64,000 nucleotides of DNA from contig CM028379.1 of NCBI GenBank assembly GCA_013146195.2, positions 111,842,168 to 111,906,167 on the forward strand. Direction: 5' to 3'. Below the pieces are notes generated by a model that saw nothing but the letters and a program-made list of their open reading frames with translations, was not told the DNA's origin and did not search any database. A program made the translations under genes and the position numbers. This DNA comes from Codonopsis lanceolata (lineage: Eukaryota; Streptophyta; Magnoliopsida; Asterales; Campanulaceae). This document shows, piece by piece, positions 11,479 to 22,200 of this stretch (the stretch's first letter is position 1; the number at the start of each line of letters is the position of its first letter).

Positions 11479-12780
11479 GTGTTGTTCGTGAAGAAGAAGG
11501 ACGGATCTATGAGGCTGTGTATTGATTACCGCGAGTTGAATCGGGTCACGGTAAAAAATAAGTACCCGTTGCCTCGCATTGACGATCTGTTCGATCAGTT
11601 ACAGGGTGCTCGTTATTTCTCCAAGATAGACCTTCGTTCAGGCTATCATCAGCTAAGGGTCAGGAAAGAAGATATTTCAAAAACAGCTTTTAGGACAAGG
11701 TATGGGCACTACGAGTTTTTGGTTATGCCATTCGGATTGACGAATGCCCTAGCTGCATTTATGGACCTGATGAATAGGGTGTTCAAGCAGTTTCTAGATC
11801 GATGTGTAATAGCATTCATTGATGACATCTTGATCTACTCGAAGACTCGGGAGGAGCATGAGCAACATTTGAGAACAGTACTGCAAATTTTAAGGGAAGA
11901 GAAGTTGTATGCTAAGTTCAAAAAATGTGAATTCTGGTTGGAAAAAGTAGCCTTCTTAGGACATGTGGTCTCAAATGAGGGTATTTCAGTGGACCCAGCC
12001 AAAATTGAAGTCGTAGTAAATTGGGAGAGACCCACAACAGTTACTGAAGTTCAAAGTTTCTTGGGTCTAGCAGCATATTATCGCCGGTTTGTTGAGGGTT
12101 TTTCAAAGATAGTAAGGCCGTTGTCTCGACTTACACAGAAAAACACGAAGTTTGTGTGGACAGCTTAGTGTGAGACCAGCTTTCAAGAGTTGAAGAATCG
12201 GCTAGTGTCAACCCCGATCCTTACTTTACCATCAGGGATGAGAGGATTTGTAGTTTATAGTGATGCATCGCAAAAAGGTTTGGGTTGTGTGCTAATGCAG
12301 AATGGGAAAGTAATTGCTTATCCTTCCCGACAGTTGAAGAACTATGAACGAAACTACCCAACACACGACTTAGAACTGGCAGCAGTGGTTTTTGCATTGA
12401 AAATCTGGAGGCACTATTTGTATGGCGAAACGTGCGAAATTTACACAGATCATAAGAGTTTGAAGTACATATTCACTCAGAAGGAGTTGAACATGCGGCA
12501 ACGGAGATGGTTGGAGCTATTGAAAGATTATGATTGCACAATATTTTATCACCCTGGAAAGGCCAATGTAATGGCTGACGCCTTGAGTCGGAAGAATAGG
12601 GGAAGTTTGGCGGCTTTAATAACTAAGGAAAAGAGGATATTGGACGATCTTGACTCGATGGGAATTGAAGTTAGGGTTAGAAGTGGCGATGGCTTTTTGG
12701 CACACTTAAGTGTATAGCCATCCTTGTTAGAAAAGATTAAAGCGGCACAGACAGTGGATCCAGAATTAGTAAAGATTTCC
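11479..12780 (+). pseudogene. pol: Reverse transcriptase-RNase H (Tekay pol), two in-frame stops
   Basis: RT motifs appear in order: FVKKKDGSMRLCIDYRELN, SKIDLRSGYHQLR, MPFGLTNA and the catalytic box AFIDDILIYSK (about 11812-11845), with both aspartates present. RNase H follows: YSDAS (Asp), LELAAVVFALK (Glu), IYTDHKSL (Asp) and MADALSR (Asp). A TAG at 12166-12168 interrupts the RT-RNase H linker in the same frame, and another TAG at 12715-12717 precedes the integrase linker. Both fit single-base changes of Gln/Glu codons. A frameshift follows between about 12780 and 12900. Confidence 0.92.
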
Positions 12781-12799
12781 TTAGGGATTGGAAGATGGG

Positions 12800-14151
12800 G
12801 ATCAGAAAGATTTTCGGCAGGATAATGACGGTGTCCTTCGTTTTGGGTCAAAAATTTGTGTTCCATCCGACCCATAATTAAAAAGGCAGATTTTAGAAGA
12901 CACGCACAACTTCGAGGTTTTCCATACACCGGGTAGTACAAAGATGTATCGGGACGTGCGTGACACCTTTTGGTGGGAGAATATGAAAAGGGATATAGTC
13001 GAGTTTGTGAGTAAGTGTCTTGTATGCCAGCAAGTGAAGACAGAGCATCAGAAACCCGGTGGATTGCTGCAGTCCTTGTCGATACCTGAGTGGAAGTGGG
13101 AGCATATCACTATGGACTTCGTGGTAGGGTTACCCAGAACGCTGAAGGGGTATAATTCAATTTGGGTCATTGTGGATAGGTTAACCAAGTCTGCACATTT
13201 CTTGGCGTTTAAAATTACTGACTCAATGGAAAGGTTGGCGAAATTGTACATCGATGAGATTGTTCAGCTGCATGGAGTACCGGTCTTGATAGTTTCAGAT
13301 CGTGATGCTAGATTCACCTCGAAGTTTTGGGGTAGCCTACAGAAAGCATTTGGTACAAACTTGAGTATGAGTACAGCTTTCCACCCACAGATAGACGGTG
13401 AGTCAGAGCGGACAATACAAACTTTGGAAGATATGCTTCGCGCATGCGTGTTGGACTTGCAAGGTAATTGGGACGATCACTTGCCTTTGGTGGAGTTTAC
13501 CTACAATAACAGTTTTCATGCAAGTATTGGTATGGCGCCCTATGAAGCTTTGTATGGACGAAAGTGTAGATCGCCTATCTGTTGGGATGAGGTGGGCGAA
13601 AGGAAACTAATAGGACCGGAGTTGGTGCAAGTTACTTCGGAGAAGGTGCAGTTGATTCGAAAACGACTTCTTATAGCTCAGAGCCGACAGAAGTCTTATG
13701 CAGACAATCGTCGACGCGGGCTCGAATTTGAAACAGGGGACCATGTATTCCTTAAAATCTCACCCACAAGAGGGGTCATGAGGTTTGGCATTCGGGGAAA
13801 GCTTAGTCCAAGGTTTGTGGGACCCTTTGAAATACTCAAGCGGGTTGGTGAGGTCGCTTACAGACTAGCCTTGCCACCTACACTATCTGGAGTGCACAAT
13901 GTATTTCACGTGTCAATGCTAAGGAAGTATGTCTCGGATCCGAATCATGTGATTGAGTTCGAACCATTAAAATTTCGGGAAGACCTGGGTTATGATGAGA
14001 AGTCAGTTCGAATTGTTGACCGGAAAGATCAGATATTAAGAAGATGAACTATTCCATATGTCAAGATTCAGTGGAGTAATCATACTGAGAGAGAAGCCAC
14101 GTGGGAACTGGAAGAAGATATACGAGACAAGTTCCCTGAACTTTTTGAATA
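12800..14151 (+). pseudogene. pol: Integrase and chromodomain (Tekay pol)
   Basis: The HHCC zinc region is split by a frameshift but ends with KCLVCQQVK. The DDE core is MDFVVGLP (Asp), SDRDARFTSKFW (Asp) and FHPQIDGESERTIQ (Glu). The GPFEI and VFHVSMLRKY (GPY/F-type) boxes follow. A TGA at 14045-14047 cuts the frame just before the chromodomain, but translation in the same frame continues through VKIQWSNH, EATWELEED and FPELFE to TAA at 14149-14151. That C-terminal chromodomain places the element among chromoviruses. The TGA could be a decayed CGA codon. Confidence 0.9.
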
Positions 14152-14212
14152 AAATATGTATTCCAAGTCTTTTGGCTACTTTGACGTAAAGTTTAGAGGA
14201 CTAAACTTTTTT

Positions 14213-14226
14213 AAAAGGGGTAAGAG
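14213..14226 (+). promoter_or_regulatory. Polypurine tract of Tekay element
   Basis: AAAAGGGGTAAGAG lies immediately before the 3' LTR start and serves as the plus-strand primer in this family. Confidence 0.8.
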
Positions 14227-15317
14227 TGTAATATACCCGAATTTTGGAATAATATTATTAGTTATATTATTAGTATTGTAAATTGTTTTGGGCTAACCTC
14301 AATCTAATTTGGGTCTATTTTGTTTGGGCGGTAAATTCCTAAAATTGGGTCATTAGTACTTTAATATGTTTGGGCTTCTACCAGGTTAGAATGAGTCCTT
14401 TGGAATTGGGCTGACCCAATAAACTCTTTTAAAGTTGATTTAAGTTTGGTTACAAATTAAAAAAAAAAAATTTGAAGAGACACAGTTGGGACGAGAGTTG
14501 TATCGGTAGAAGAAGAGGCGATGGAGGCAAACCGGTGGCAAAAGAACTGTCCCTCCTTGGACATAAAATGGAAAGAAATGAAGGAAATCACTTTCCAAGC
14601 TAGGCATAGAGATAGAGAGCCGAAATTCGGGACGGAAGTTGCCGAGAAGACAATCGGGAAAAGGACGATGAAGGAGAGCTCGTCGGTTGTGACGCAAGAC
14701 TGAATCGAGGTAAGCAAGGTTCCTTCTGATTCGTAGTACCTTGTTTTGATTTTTGTTTTGATGATAGATTGAACTTCTTGTGCAATTTCATTGAATAGAA
14801 AGAGAAGGGCAGTGTATATATGTGTACATGTTTGTGTGGGGTGCTCGAAAATCGAAAAAGAAAGCATGGAGGAAATATGAAATTTAGTTTCAAAAATTAC
14901 CATCCTTTAATTCGAAAATTTTGAGGTCATATATCCAACTGGGTTTTATAGGAAAATCTGTAAATTGGTTTTATAGCTAAAATCTTGAAATGGGTTTTGA
15001 TGGGAGAAGCAAATGATTAATGACGTTGGAAAAAAAAAAGAAGAAGAAGAATAAGAAGAACAGAGAGGACGGAATGCGGAGGAAAAAGAAAAGAAAATGA
15101 TGAAAGGTGTTTTGAACCAGGAAATGAAAGAGAAAGAAGAATAAATAGTTTATGTGGGTGTGTGGTATTTTGTGGGTTTGAGGAGTCAAACTGGGGGATG
15201 AGTATTATGTACTCATCAATTTTAATAGGAGGTGAAAGTTAATTACAAGTGAGACCCCAAAGTTTCTCACTATTGGCTCTTCTGAGCATGGAAGTTTTAG
15301 AAATTACTCATAGGCCT

Positions 15318-16162
15318 CAGGGTCGTTCCTGAACTTTTAGGGGCAAAGGGCAAAAATGATAAAATGGGCCCCTATTGATATAAAAATAAAATTTTGAAAT
15401 AAATAAAATTTCAATTTTTCATCGTTCAAAGTATTCAATTGGTATAACATCTACGATCATACTAATATATAAATATATGAAATAATTATTTAAAATTACT
15501 TCGTTTGCATATTCCGGTACACTAGTTATTTTCTATCTTGATTTAGTAATTTTCTTATATATTAAAATATACAAAATGTCTATAAAGCATATCTATAAGA
15601 TATTTCAGATTTATTCACTCATCCAATATCTTTTTCTAGTTATATCATCAAATTATATTACCTTCTCTCATTTTTTGGTTCATTCGTTACATGTTCATTT
15701 GGTTTTTTTGTTGATTATTTGATTATTGTAATTCATTAGTCCATATTCTAAGATAATTATGTTTTTTTGTTGATTAGACGCGTTATTTTATTATTAATGA
15801 GCTACTAAAAATGTCATTTTTAAAATTAGTTTGACTTTCAAACGAAAACTCTTTACTCGGAACGAAGGGAGTGAGTATATAATACTTGATAATTCACAAC
15901 TCAAAAATAAAATAAATTTTACATAAATTTCAAATTCAAAGAGTTCAAAAGCAAATAAAATTAACATGGCTTTCGAAGAATCGAACCTATGACCTCTCAA
16001 CTAAATCAAAACACATTATCCAATGGGCCACTAAAACATATATGTAATTCAAATGACAATATAATATTTATATCTATAAATGATTGTATTATAAATTTGG
16101 GCCTCTAAACATTGGAGGCCCAGGGCGGTCGCCCTTCCAGACTCCCCATTTGGGCCGGCCTT
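15318..16162. mobile_element. Non-autonomous hAT element inside the 3' LTR
   Basis: The element begins CAGGGTCGTTCCTGA and ends GGGCCGGCCTT, similar to the CAGGGCCGGCCC ends of a common plant hAT-type family. It is flanked by the 8-bp direct repeat ATAGGCCT (15310-15317 and 16163-16170), the usual hAT duplication size. The 5' LTR has the uninterrupted site near 7200-7210. It has no transposase ORF. Confidence 0.85.
15976..16032 (-). other. tRNA-like pol III box pair inside the hAT element
   Basis: On the minus strand TGGCCCATTGG (A-box-like) is followed about 30 bases later by GGTTCGATTCT (B-box-like). No cloverleaf can be folded with confidence, so this looks like a SINE or tRNA remnant, not a tRNA gene. 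Confidence 0.3.
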
Positions 16163-17367
16163 ATAGGCCTTTAAATTTAGGTTTGTAACACATATATAAT
16201 GAAATATGTATTTAGCATGTGTCAGATGTACAATTAGTGGATTTTAGTACTTTTAATTAGAAGTTAATTATTGGAATAGTATTAGTAACGGTATGTTATG
16301 TTTATTTATAGATCCGAGCAAACAGAGTTAAAAAGTTCGCCGCATCGTTGAGGTAAGGGATTATACATCGTTTAGGTTATTTTGAATTCTTAATTCCAAA
16401 ATGTTATGCTTCCGCTATTTCCTTGGCATTTACCTTTCTTTGAAAACGTGTGCCGACCTTGGGTTGGTATTTGAATTTGAAATCCCGTCGTATCCGTCCT
16501 TTCATTATTCTTAATTGTGAATTGCTTTATGAATCTCACAAATTGTTTAAACTCGATGTGCGATATTTTATTCGGTTATCATTGGTATTTGATTTTGTTG
16601 AAATTGTAATTATATTTTTGAAAAACTCTGTTATGATCACTAAGATAATTTAAATGACCATTTGGCATGTTAAGGCGACATTACACCATAGGAACTATGG
16701 TGGGGTAATCCGGATATGCCATTTTGTTTTTGTCCCTTTTGGGGTACTTTGATATTTGAGGTTCGTTGGAGCCACCTTTTATTTGATCTAAAAACACCGC
16801 TTATGTGATCATAACATCCTCCTTAGTATTTGATATTGATTTGATTTGGTTCTTGCAAACTCGTTAATTGTTCTTCGATCAATGTGTATTTAATCTTGTG
16901 GATATCAAGAAAAATAATTCCTTTGACATCTCTATTTTTATTGTTTACCCTATATATCGTTTGACTTTCTTCCTGGTCAACTCCTCTTTAGAAACCGGAG
17001 GGGTTGTATATGAACTTACTGGGCTTTTGTTCGCTCACCCTTTTTCCTACTCATTTTCTTTCAGGATATAAGTAAGGAATGGAAATATAGAAATTTGGTT
17101 CGGTTCGGGTTAGTCCAATTGAAGAGATTAAAATCTTGTTCTGTTATGGACGATTATTTGTAATCGTTAATTGGATTTTGGGAGATTTATTTAGACATAT
17201 GTTTTTATTGTAAGTAAAATTTTATTAAGGGATTTATATTCGAATATTTTATGTTTAAGTGAAAGATACATTATTTACGTTTTTGGTTGTAGTATGATTT
17301 TTGAGGTTTTTGGTGACGTGGCCATTATGTGGGCCCCTATAGTTGGGCCTAAATTTTGTGCGTTACA

Positions 17368-17372
17368 AATAC
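17368..17372. repeat. Target-site duplication AATAC, right copy
   Basis: Exact partner of 6107-6111, immediately after the 3' LTR of the Tekay element. Confidence 0.9.
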
Positions 17373-17557
17373 CCTCATCCAACATCATGTATATGTGAGA
17401 CTGGTATGTAGTTTATAAGGTGGCCGAACACTACCACTGAATATTAACATCATCAATGAACTTTTGGATCAACTTGTGGTGAGCTTGGTTGACCAAATGC
17501 TGCATGGTGTTTGCACTACGCGTAGAGACCGGACTTTCAAGCTCAGGGCGTTACAAA

Positions 17558-17568
17558 TGGTATCAGAG
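17558..17568 (+). promoter_or_regulatory. Primer-binding site of TRIM-like element
   Basis: TGGTATCAGAG lies two bases after an LTR-like end (GCGTTACA) and matches the initiator tRNA-Met primer site. Confidence 0.6.
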
Positions 17569-17829
17569 TGAGTTTCGGACGAAAACATGGAAACAAAGGG
17601 TTGTGAGAGCCAAAGTAGTACACCTACCACCTTTTGAATCATGGATCGCCCGGGGACTTTTTTTATTTTTTTGTAGACCTCTCCTCTAAGGGGGCATGGG
17701 AAGGGATCGAACCGAGGACTTGTGTGTGAAATTTAAATTATACTACCTCATCCCACATCGGAATATGTGAGACTTGTATGTGAGCTACACGTAACGGACC
17801 GGACATTCGGGCTCGGGACATTACACCTA

Positions 17830-18960
17830 TAATATCTCTTATATTCTGATCTAGAGATAGCCTACCCTGGATTGATACAACTGTAGTATGCATTCAGCAC
17901 CATTAAGCTCAATAGTTCATCCAAGAACTCTTCCACTACTGATATGGGAGAACCTGTTCATGATAGTAAGTTCATTTGACCTTTTGTAGCCTACTTCCAA
18001 GTTCCAACCTTCTTTAGTACTAAGAAAGAGAATTAGCAAAGAAAAAGAATTTTTGTTGTGTTCAATAATTGTTGAAGCTAGTATTTCCTTTATTTGCTTC
18101 CCAATCTCATTCTTTCGCATGTAGGGTACTCCTATTGATCATGGAATCTAGGCGGAGAAAGACCATTTATTGGTTCTGCAAAACACTTCTTCAAACTGAT
18201 AAAGCGCAATTTTGTCATGTCAGGTTCTTGAGCTTCTTGGTCATTCACTTAGAAATAAGTTCTCCCATCACATTCTTTATGGCTTTGGTGTAGTAATTAC
18301 CTTCAACGAGCCTTCCTCATTTTCCCTCCGGGTACCATCTTCTTTCGACTCTTGACAGTTGCCAACCGATCCAATCTTACCAAAATCGAATAAAATAGGA
18401 TTGTTTGTACTGAGCCAACTGTTCTAAACCCAAAACTGCATTATAACCTCTGAAGGATATAGTTAATTCACATCCACAGATAAATTATGCCCATCTATCT
18501 TTCATTTTACTTGGAGTTACTTGCTAGTTACCATCAATTATGGTAACTGGAAGGGGATTTGTGGCTTAAGCAAGGCAACCAATATTGATATTGAGGCTCA
18601 GGTTCAAAGAAATTTTGGGTGATCGTGAATCCGTAGTCTAACAGAACGTTGATAGAGGTCCTTCTTACCATTCCCTTGAGTTTGATTGTGTTCTTGACTA
18701 TACTTCCTGTTAAAGCATGCGGTCCTTCCACGTCTTCTTTAATCTCTGCTTCAGTGGTTTCTTCTAATTCTTCCCCTTGCAACATATAAAGTTTGGTCTT
18801 GCATTTATGTCAAGTAGCATATGACTCATCACAACAGAAGTATAGTCCCTTTCGTCATCTCTGGTTCATCTCAGCTGCCTCAGTTGCGGCAACCTTGGTT
18901 TGAGCTAAGGTTAAAATAGCCGCAGTACCAACACTTTTAGCGTTAGTTTCTGAAGGATCC
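17830..18960 (-). pseudogene. Heavily decayed Reina-like Gypsy gag-PR-RT fragment
   Basis: Read on the minus strand from high to low coordinates, recognisable pieces follow in correct pol order. These are a CDESYAT.HKCKTKLYML zinc-knuckle end of gag (about 18830-18785), ALTGSIVKNTIKLKGMVR and VLLDYGFT protease text (about 18715-18610, with the usual DSGST degraded), FAEPINGLSPPRFHDQ (about 18195-18140), RKNEIGKQIKEILAS (about 18117-18070) and an RT piece resembling the LDEL...LDLRSGYHQIRI region (about 17925-17840). Each is in a different frame with many stops, so this is an old relic. The order and wording match Reina-type chromoviruses. LTRs were not found. Confidence 0.65.
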
Positions 18961-19225
18961 TCATCCTACTGTTAGTCCCTTGCTCCAACGACTTGGAAAG
19001 GAGAGAGATAGAGACAGACAGACAGAGACAGAGATTGTAGAACATTTTCTGCAAAATTTGATGCAAAATTGTCTACACACACTCGCTCAATGTGGGAAAA
19101 TGGAAGAACCTATCTCTAAGTAGTCCTATTAACTCTTCAACCTTTAAGTGATGAAGTAGGCAAGAAAAAAAATATATAAAGGAGTGTGTTAAGATGTACA
19201 ATTGTGCTAGATGGGATTCCTCCCA
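18961..19225. other. 3' flank of the receptor kinase gene with GACA microsatellite
   Basis: Contains an (AGAC/AGAG)n microsatellite at about 19002-19036. It presumably holds the 3' UTR of the minus-strand receptor kinase; no polyadenylation site was pinned down. Confidence 0.5.
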
Positions 19226-22200
19226 CTACCGAGCATCTAACATAGTGACGGTAACCTCATTAATTGTGAACGTTTCATCTTGTTTACCCGAGGATGAATC
19301 CGTATCGAAGTGCCTTTTCCCAAGACAAAAGCCAGGATATTTAGGTTGTGCCAAGTGTGCGGTTTCACTGCTCAGCATCAATAGCACAGTTGACATTGTT
19401 GGTCTATCATCTGCTTGCTCCTGAACACATAATAAGCCGACCTGAAGGCATCTCAACACTTCAATTTGCGAAAATTTGTCACCTGCCAATGGATCCATCA
19501 ATTCTAACCCCTTTCCTTCTCTCCATAACCTCCATGCCTGTCGATATCAGTATATTTGACCAGTTAAAACGCTGAATTAAAAGATGACTTAAAAATCAAA
19601 ACAAGCTATCTTAATTGGGCTATAAAAGATTTTGAGCAGAAAAAGGAAGTGATAAACATCCGAAAACTTACATGTCCAAGAAGGTTAACCTCGCTGCTGG
19701 TGTTGTAGAACCCTCTATTTTTTATACCACTTATTATCTCCAATACCAATACACCGAAACTGAATACGTCAGATTTTATAGAGAAGATGCCGTCCATTGC
19801 ATACTCGGGGGACATATAACCACTGGAAAGCATAAAGAAAAAGGCATTAGTAAAGTTAACGCCTTAAAGTTTAGACATCACGTCCATATGTAAAGGCGTT
19901 AGTAAAGTTAACGCCTTGAAGTTTAGCCATCATGTGCACATGTTCTGATATAATTTTTTGTGGTGCTTACTATGTTCCCACTACTCTCTTTGTTTCTGCT
20001 TCAGTCTGATCTCCTCCGAAAATTCTTGCCATGCCAAAATCTGATATTTTTGGATTCATTTCTTTGTCAAGCAAAATGTTGCTTGCTTTGAGATCCCTAT
20101 GGATTATTCTCAATCTCGAATCTTGGTGAAGATAAAGAAGCCCTCGAGCAATCCCACATATGATATTGAACCGTGTTTGCCAGTTGAGTAAAGAACTTTT
20201 CTCTTTCTCTGCAGCAATTTTTATTCAAATTATGATCATTAGCATCTGTCCTAAAGTGTTGGGGAGGGGATATGAAAACAGAATTCAAAAGAGCTGTGAG
20301 GTACTTACTAAATAGAACGGAATCCAGGCTCTTGTTCTCCATGAACTCGTATATCAGCAACTTTTCTTCCATTTCAATGCAACAACCAAGGATTCCAACA
20401 AGATTCCTGTGTTGAAGCTTTGCAATCAATCGAACCTCGTTTTTAAATTCCTCTGTTCCTTGAGTAGAAGTCTTGGAGAGCCGCTTCACAGCTATAACTT
20501 GACCTTCTACCAACATACCCTGATATTACCATCAACCACTATTGTCATGGATGCACTTTTACTAATTCTCTCATATCATGTTCTTGAGTAATATATACAT
20601 ATTTATGGTTATTGAGAAATTTACCATATAAACACAACCAAAACCACCTTGCCCTAGTTTATTTGCTTCTGAGAAACTGTTTGTAGCCATCACTAAAGTG
20701 CTAAAATCGAAAAAGGGTAACTCAAACTCATCCGTCGTAGTTTCACCAGAATACTCTCTTCGGCTCTGAATTACTCCCTCATGAAAGAAAAACTCGTGGC
20801 TTCTTTCTCCTGGTTTACATCATAAAGCTTAAATTAACATGCAAAGTAGTACAATATCACAAAGCAAGCCTATTTTCCAAAGACTGTAAATTTCTTGGTA
20901 CCTTTGCGTTCTAAGCTGTTTACAAGAGCATTCTGATTTAACCTCCTCTTCCGTAGAAAAAATAATATCACTAGTCCAGATAGCACAGCACAAGTACCTA
21001 ATGTGATGGCTAGAATCAAAATGATTCGTCCTTTATTGTTGGAACCATTTCCAGTACCTGCACTCGCCCCTTGTTCTGAAATAAACAAATTGGTTATAAT
21101 GTATTAACACTGATTAAGCAATACCAAACTACAATCATGCAACTTCAAGCAGTACAAATTTGTGACGCGTATCCATTGAATATATATGTTCAGCTAGTAA
21201 AAATGAAGCTTTCCCTGTTTAAAGATCCGACAGAGCTTAATAAATTGCAACCTAAAACCCGTTAGCCCACCCAAACCGACTTGAAAATTACCCGGCCCGT
21301 TATTTTTTGGATCAAAATCGGGTAATCCATTTCAACCCAAAAAATTAACGGGTCGCTTTGTGTCAAGGATCGAACCCATTACTCATTTCGATCCGTATTT
21401 TTTGCAATATAAATGTAGGTTTTTTGATGGAAAATGTAGGTTGAAACGGATCGCCCCGTTCTAACGTGTTACCCATTTTAACCCAACCCGTTTCGGTCCA
21501 ACCCATTTCCGCCCGTTTAATTTTATGTTATAACGGGTAACGACCTATTTTGACAACTCATACCCGACCCAACTCAACCCACCCAATCGTCAGCCCTACT
21601 CAAAACCATTCCTCTTCCCAGGCTTCTCAAATGCACGACAGTCTTCTTTCTTTCCCCTTCCTCTCGATCTCCTTTCTCGCCCTCATCGTCTCTCCTCCCT
21701 CACCGCCATATCCTCCACCCTTGCCCTTGTCCTCGCCTCCTTCATCACTATCGTCGAGATAAGGATCATAGCTCGTTTCTCTTGGTCTCTTTCAAACCTC
21801 AGTGAGTCATTGCTCATTTCTCTTTTTCAAACCCAGTGAATTATTGACTCATGAGTCTATTAATTAACCATTGAGTAATCGTTTTGATAGACTCATAGAC
21901 AATTAGAAAGACCATGAAAGATAGTTTTGTGAAGGTTTAAATCTCAATTTGGTCATCTTACTTCCGACCAAAATTCATTAAGCTCACTTTATTTTTTTTT
22001 TCCTCTATTTAATCACTTTACTTTCACATAATTAGCACGTTCATCACTCAATCCATATATTTGGATGAAGTTTAATTTTTTTAGGAAAATCAAAAAATAC
22101 CCTTACTAAATTTGGGGGTTGTGAGGATCTTCTTTTCTCTCAAACATAATTTTTTATTATGTAACTTGAATTTATCAACACACCTTTCAAATGTAAAAGG

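Larger units (their letters stand above)
14227..17367 (+). mobile_element. 3' LTR of Tekay element, with hAT insertion
   Basis: Starts TGTAATATACCC and ends GCGTTACA. It is 3,141 bp, against 2,300 bp for the 5' LTR; the difference is the 845-bp insertion at 15318-16162 plus its 8-bp duplication. Substitutions relative to the 5' LTR are scattered along the whole length, so the insertion of the element is not very recent. Confidence 0.95.
17368..17825 (+). mobile_element. TRIM-like miniature LTR element (remnant)
   Basis: Two related LTR-like segments end the same way: one at about 17373-17555 (…GACCGGACTTTC…GGGCGTTACA) and one at about 17743-17825 (…GACCGGACATTC…GGGACATTACA). Both begin CCTCATCC(A/C)ACATC. 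Between them, TGGTATCAGAG (17558-17568) is an exact initiator-tRNA-Met primer site, and CTCTAAGGGGGCATGGGA (about 17682-17700) could be the polypurine tract. The left LTR carries about 100 extra bases. There is no coding capacity. The Tekay element inserted at its left edge. Confidence 0.5.

Noticed and set aside
15976..16032. tRNA gene on the minus strand
   Set aside because: Only A- and B-box-like words are present; no credible cloverleaf or acceptor stem.
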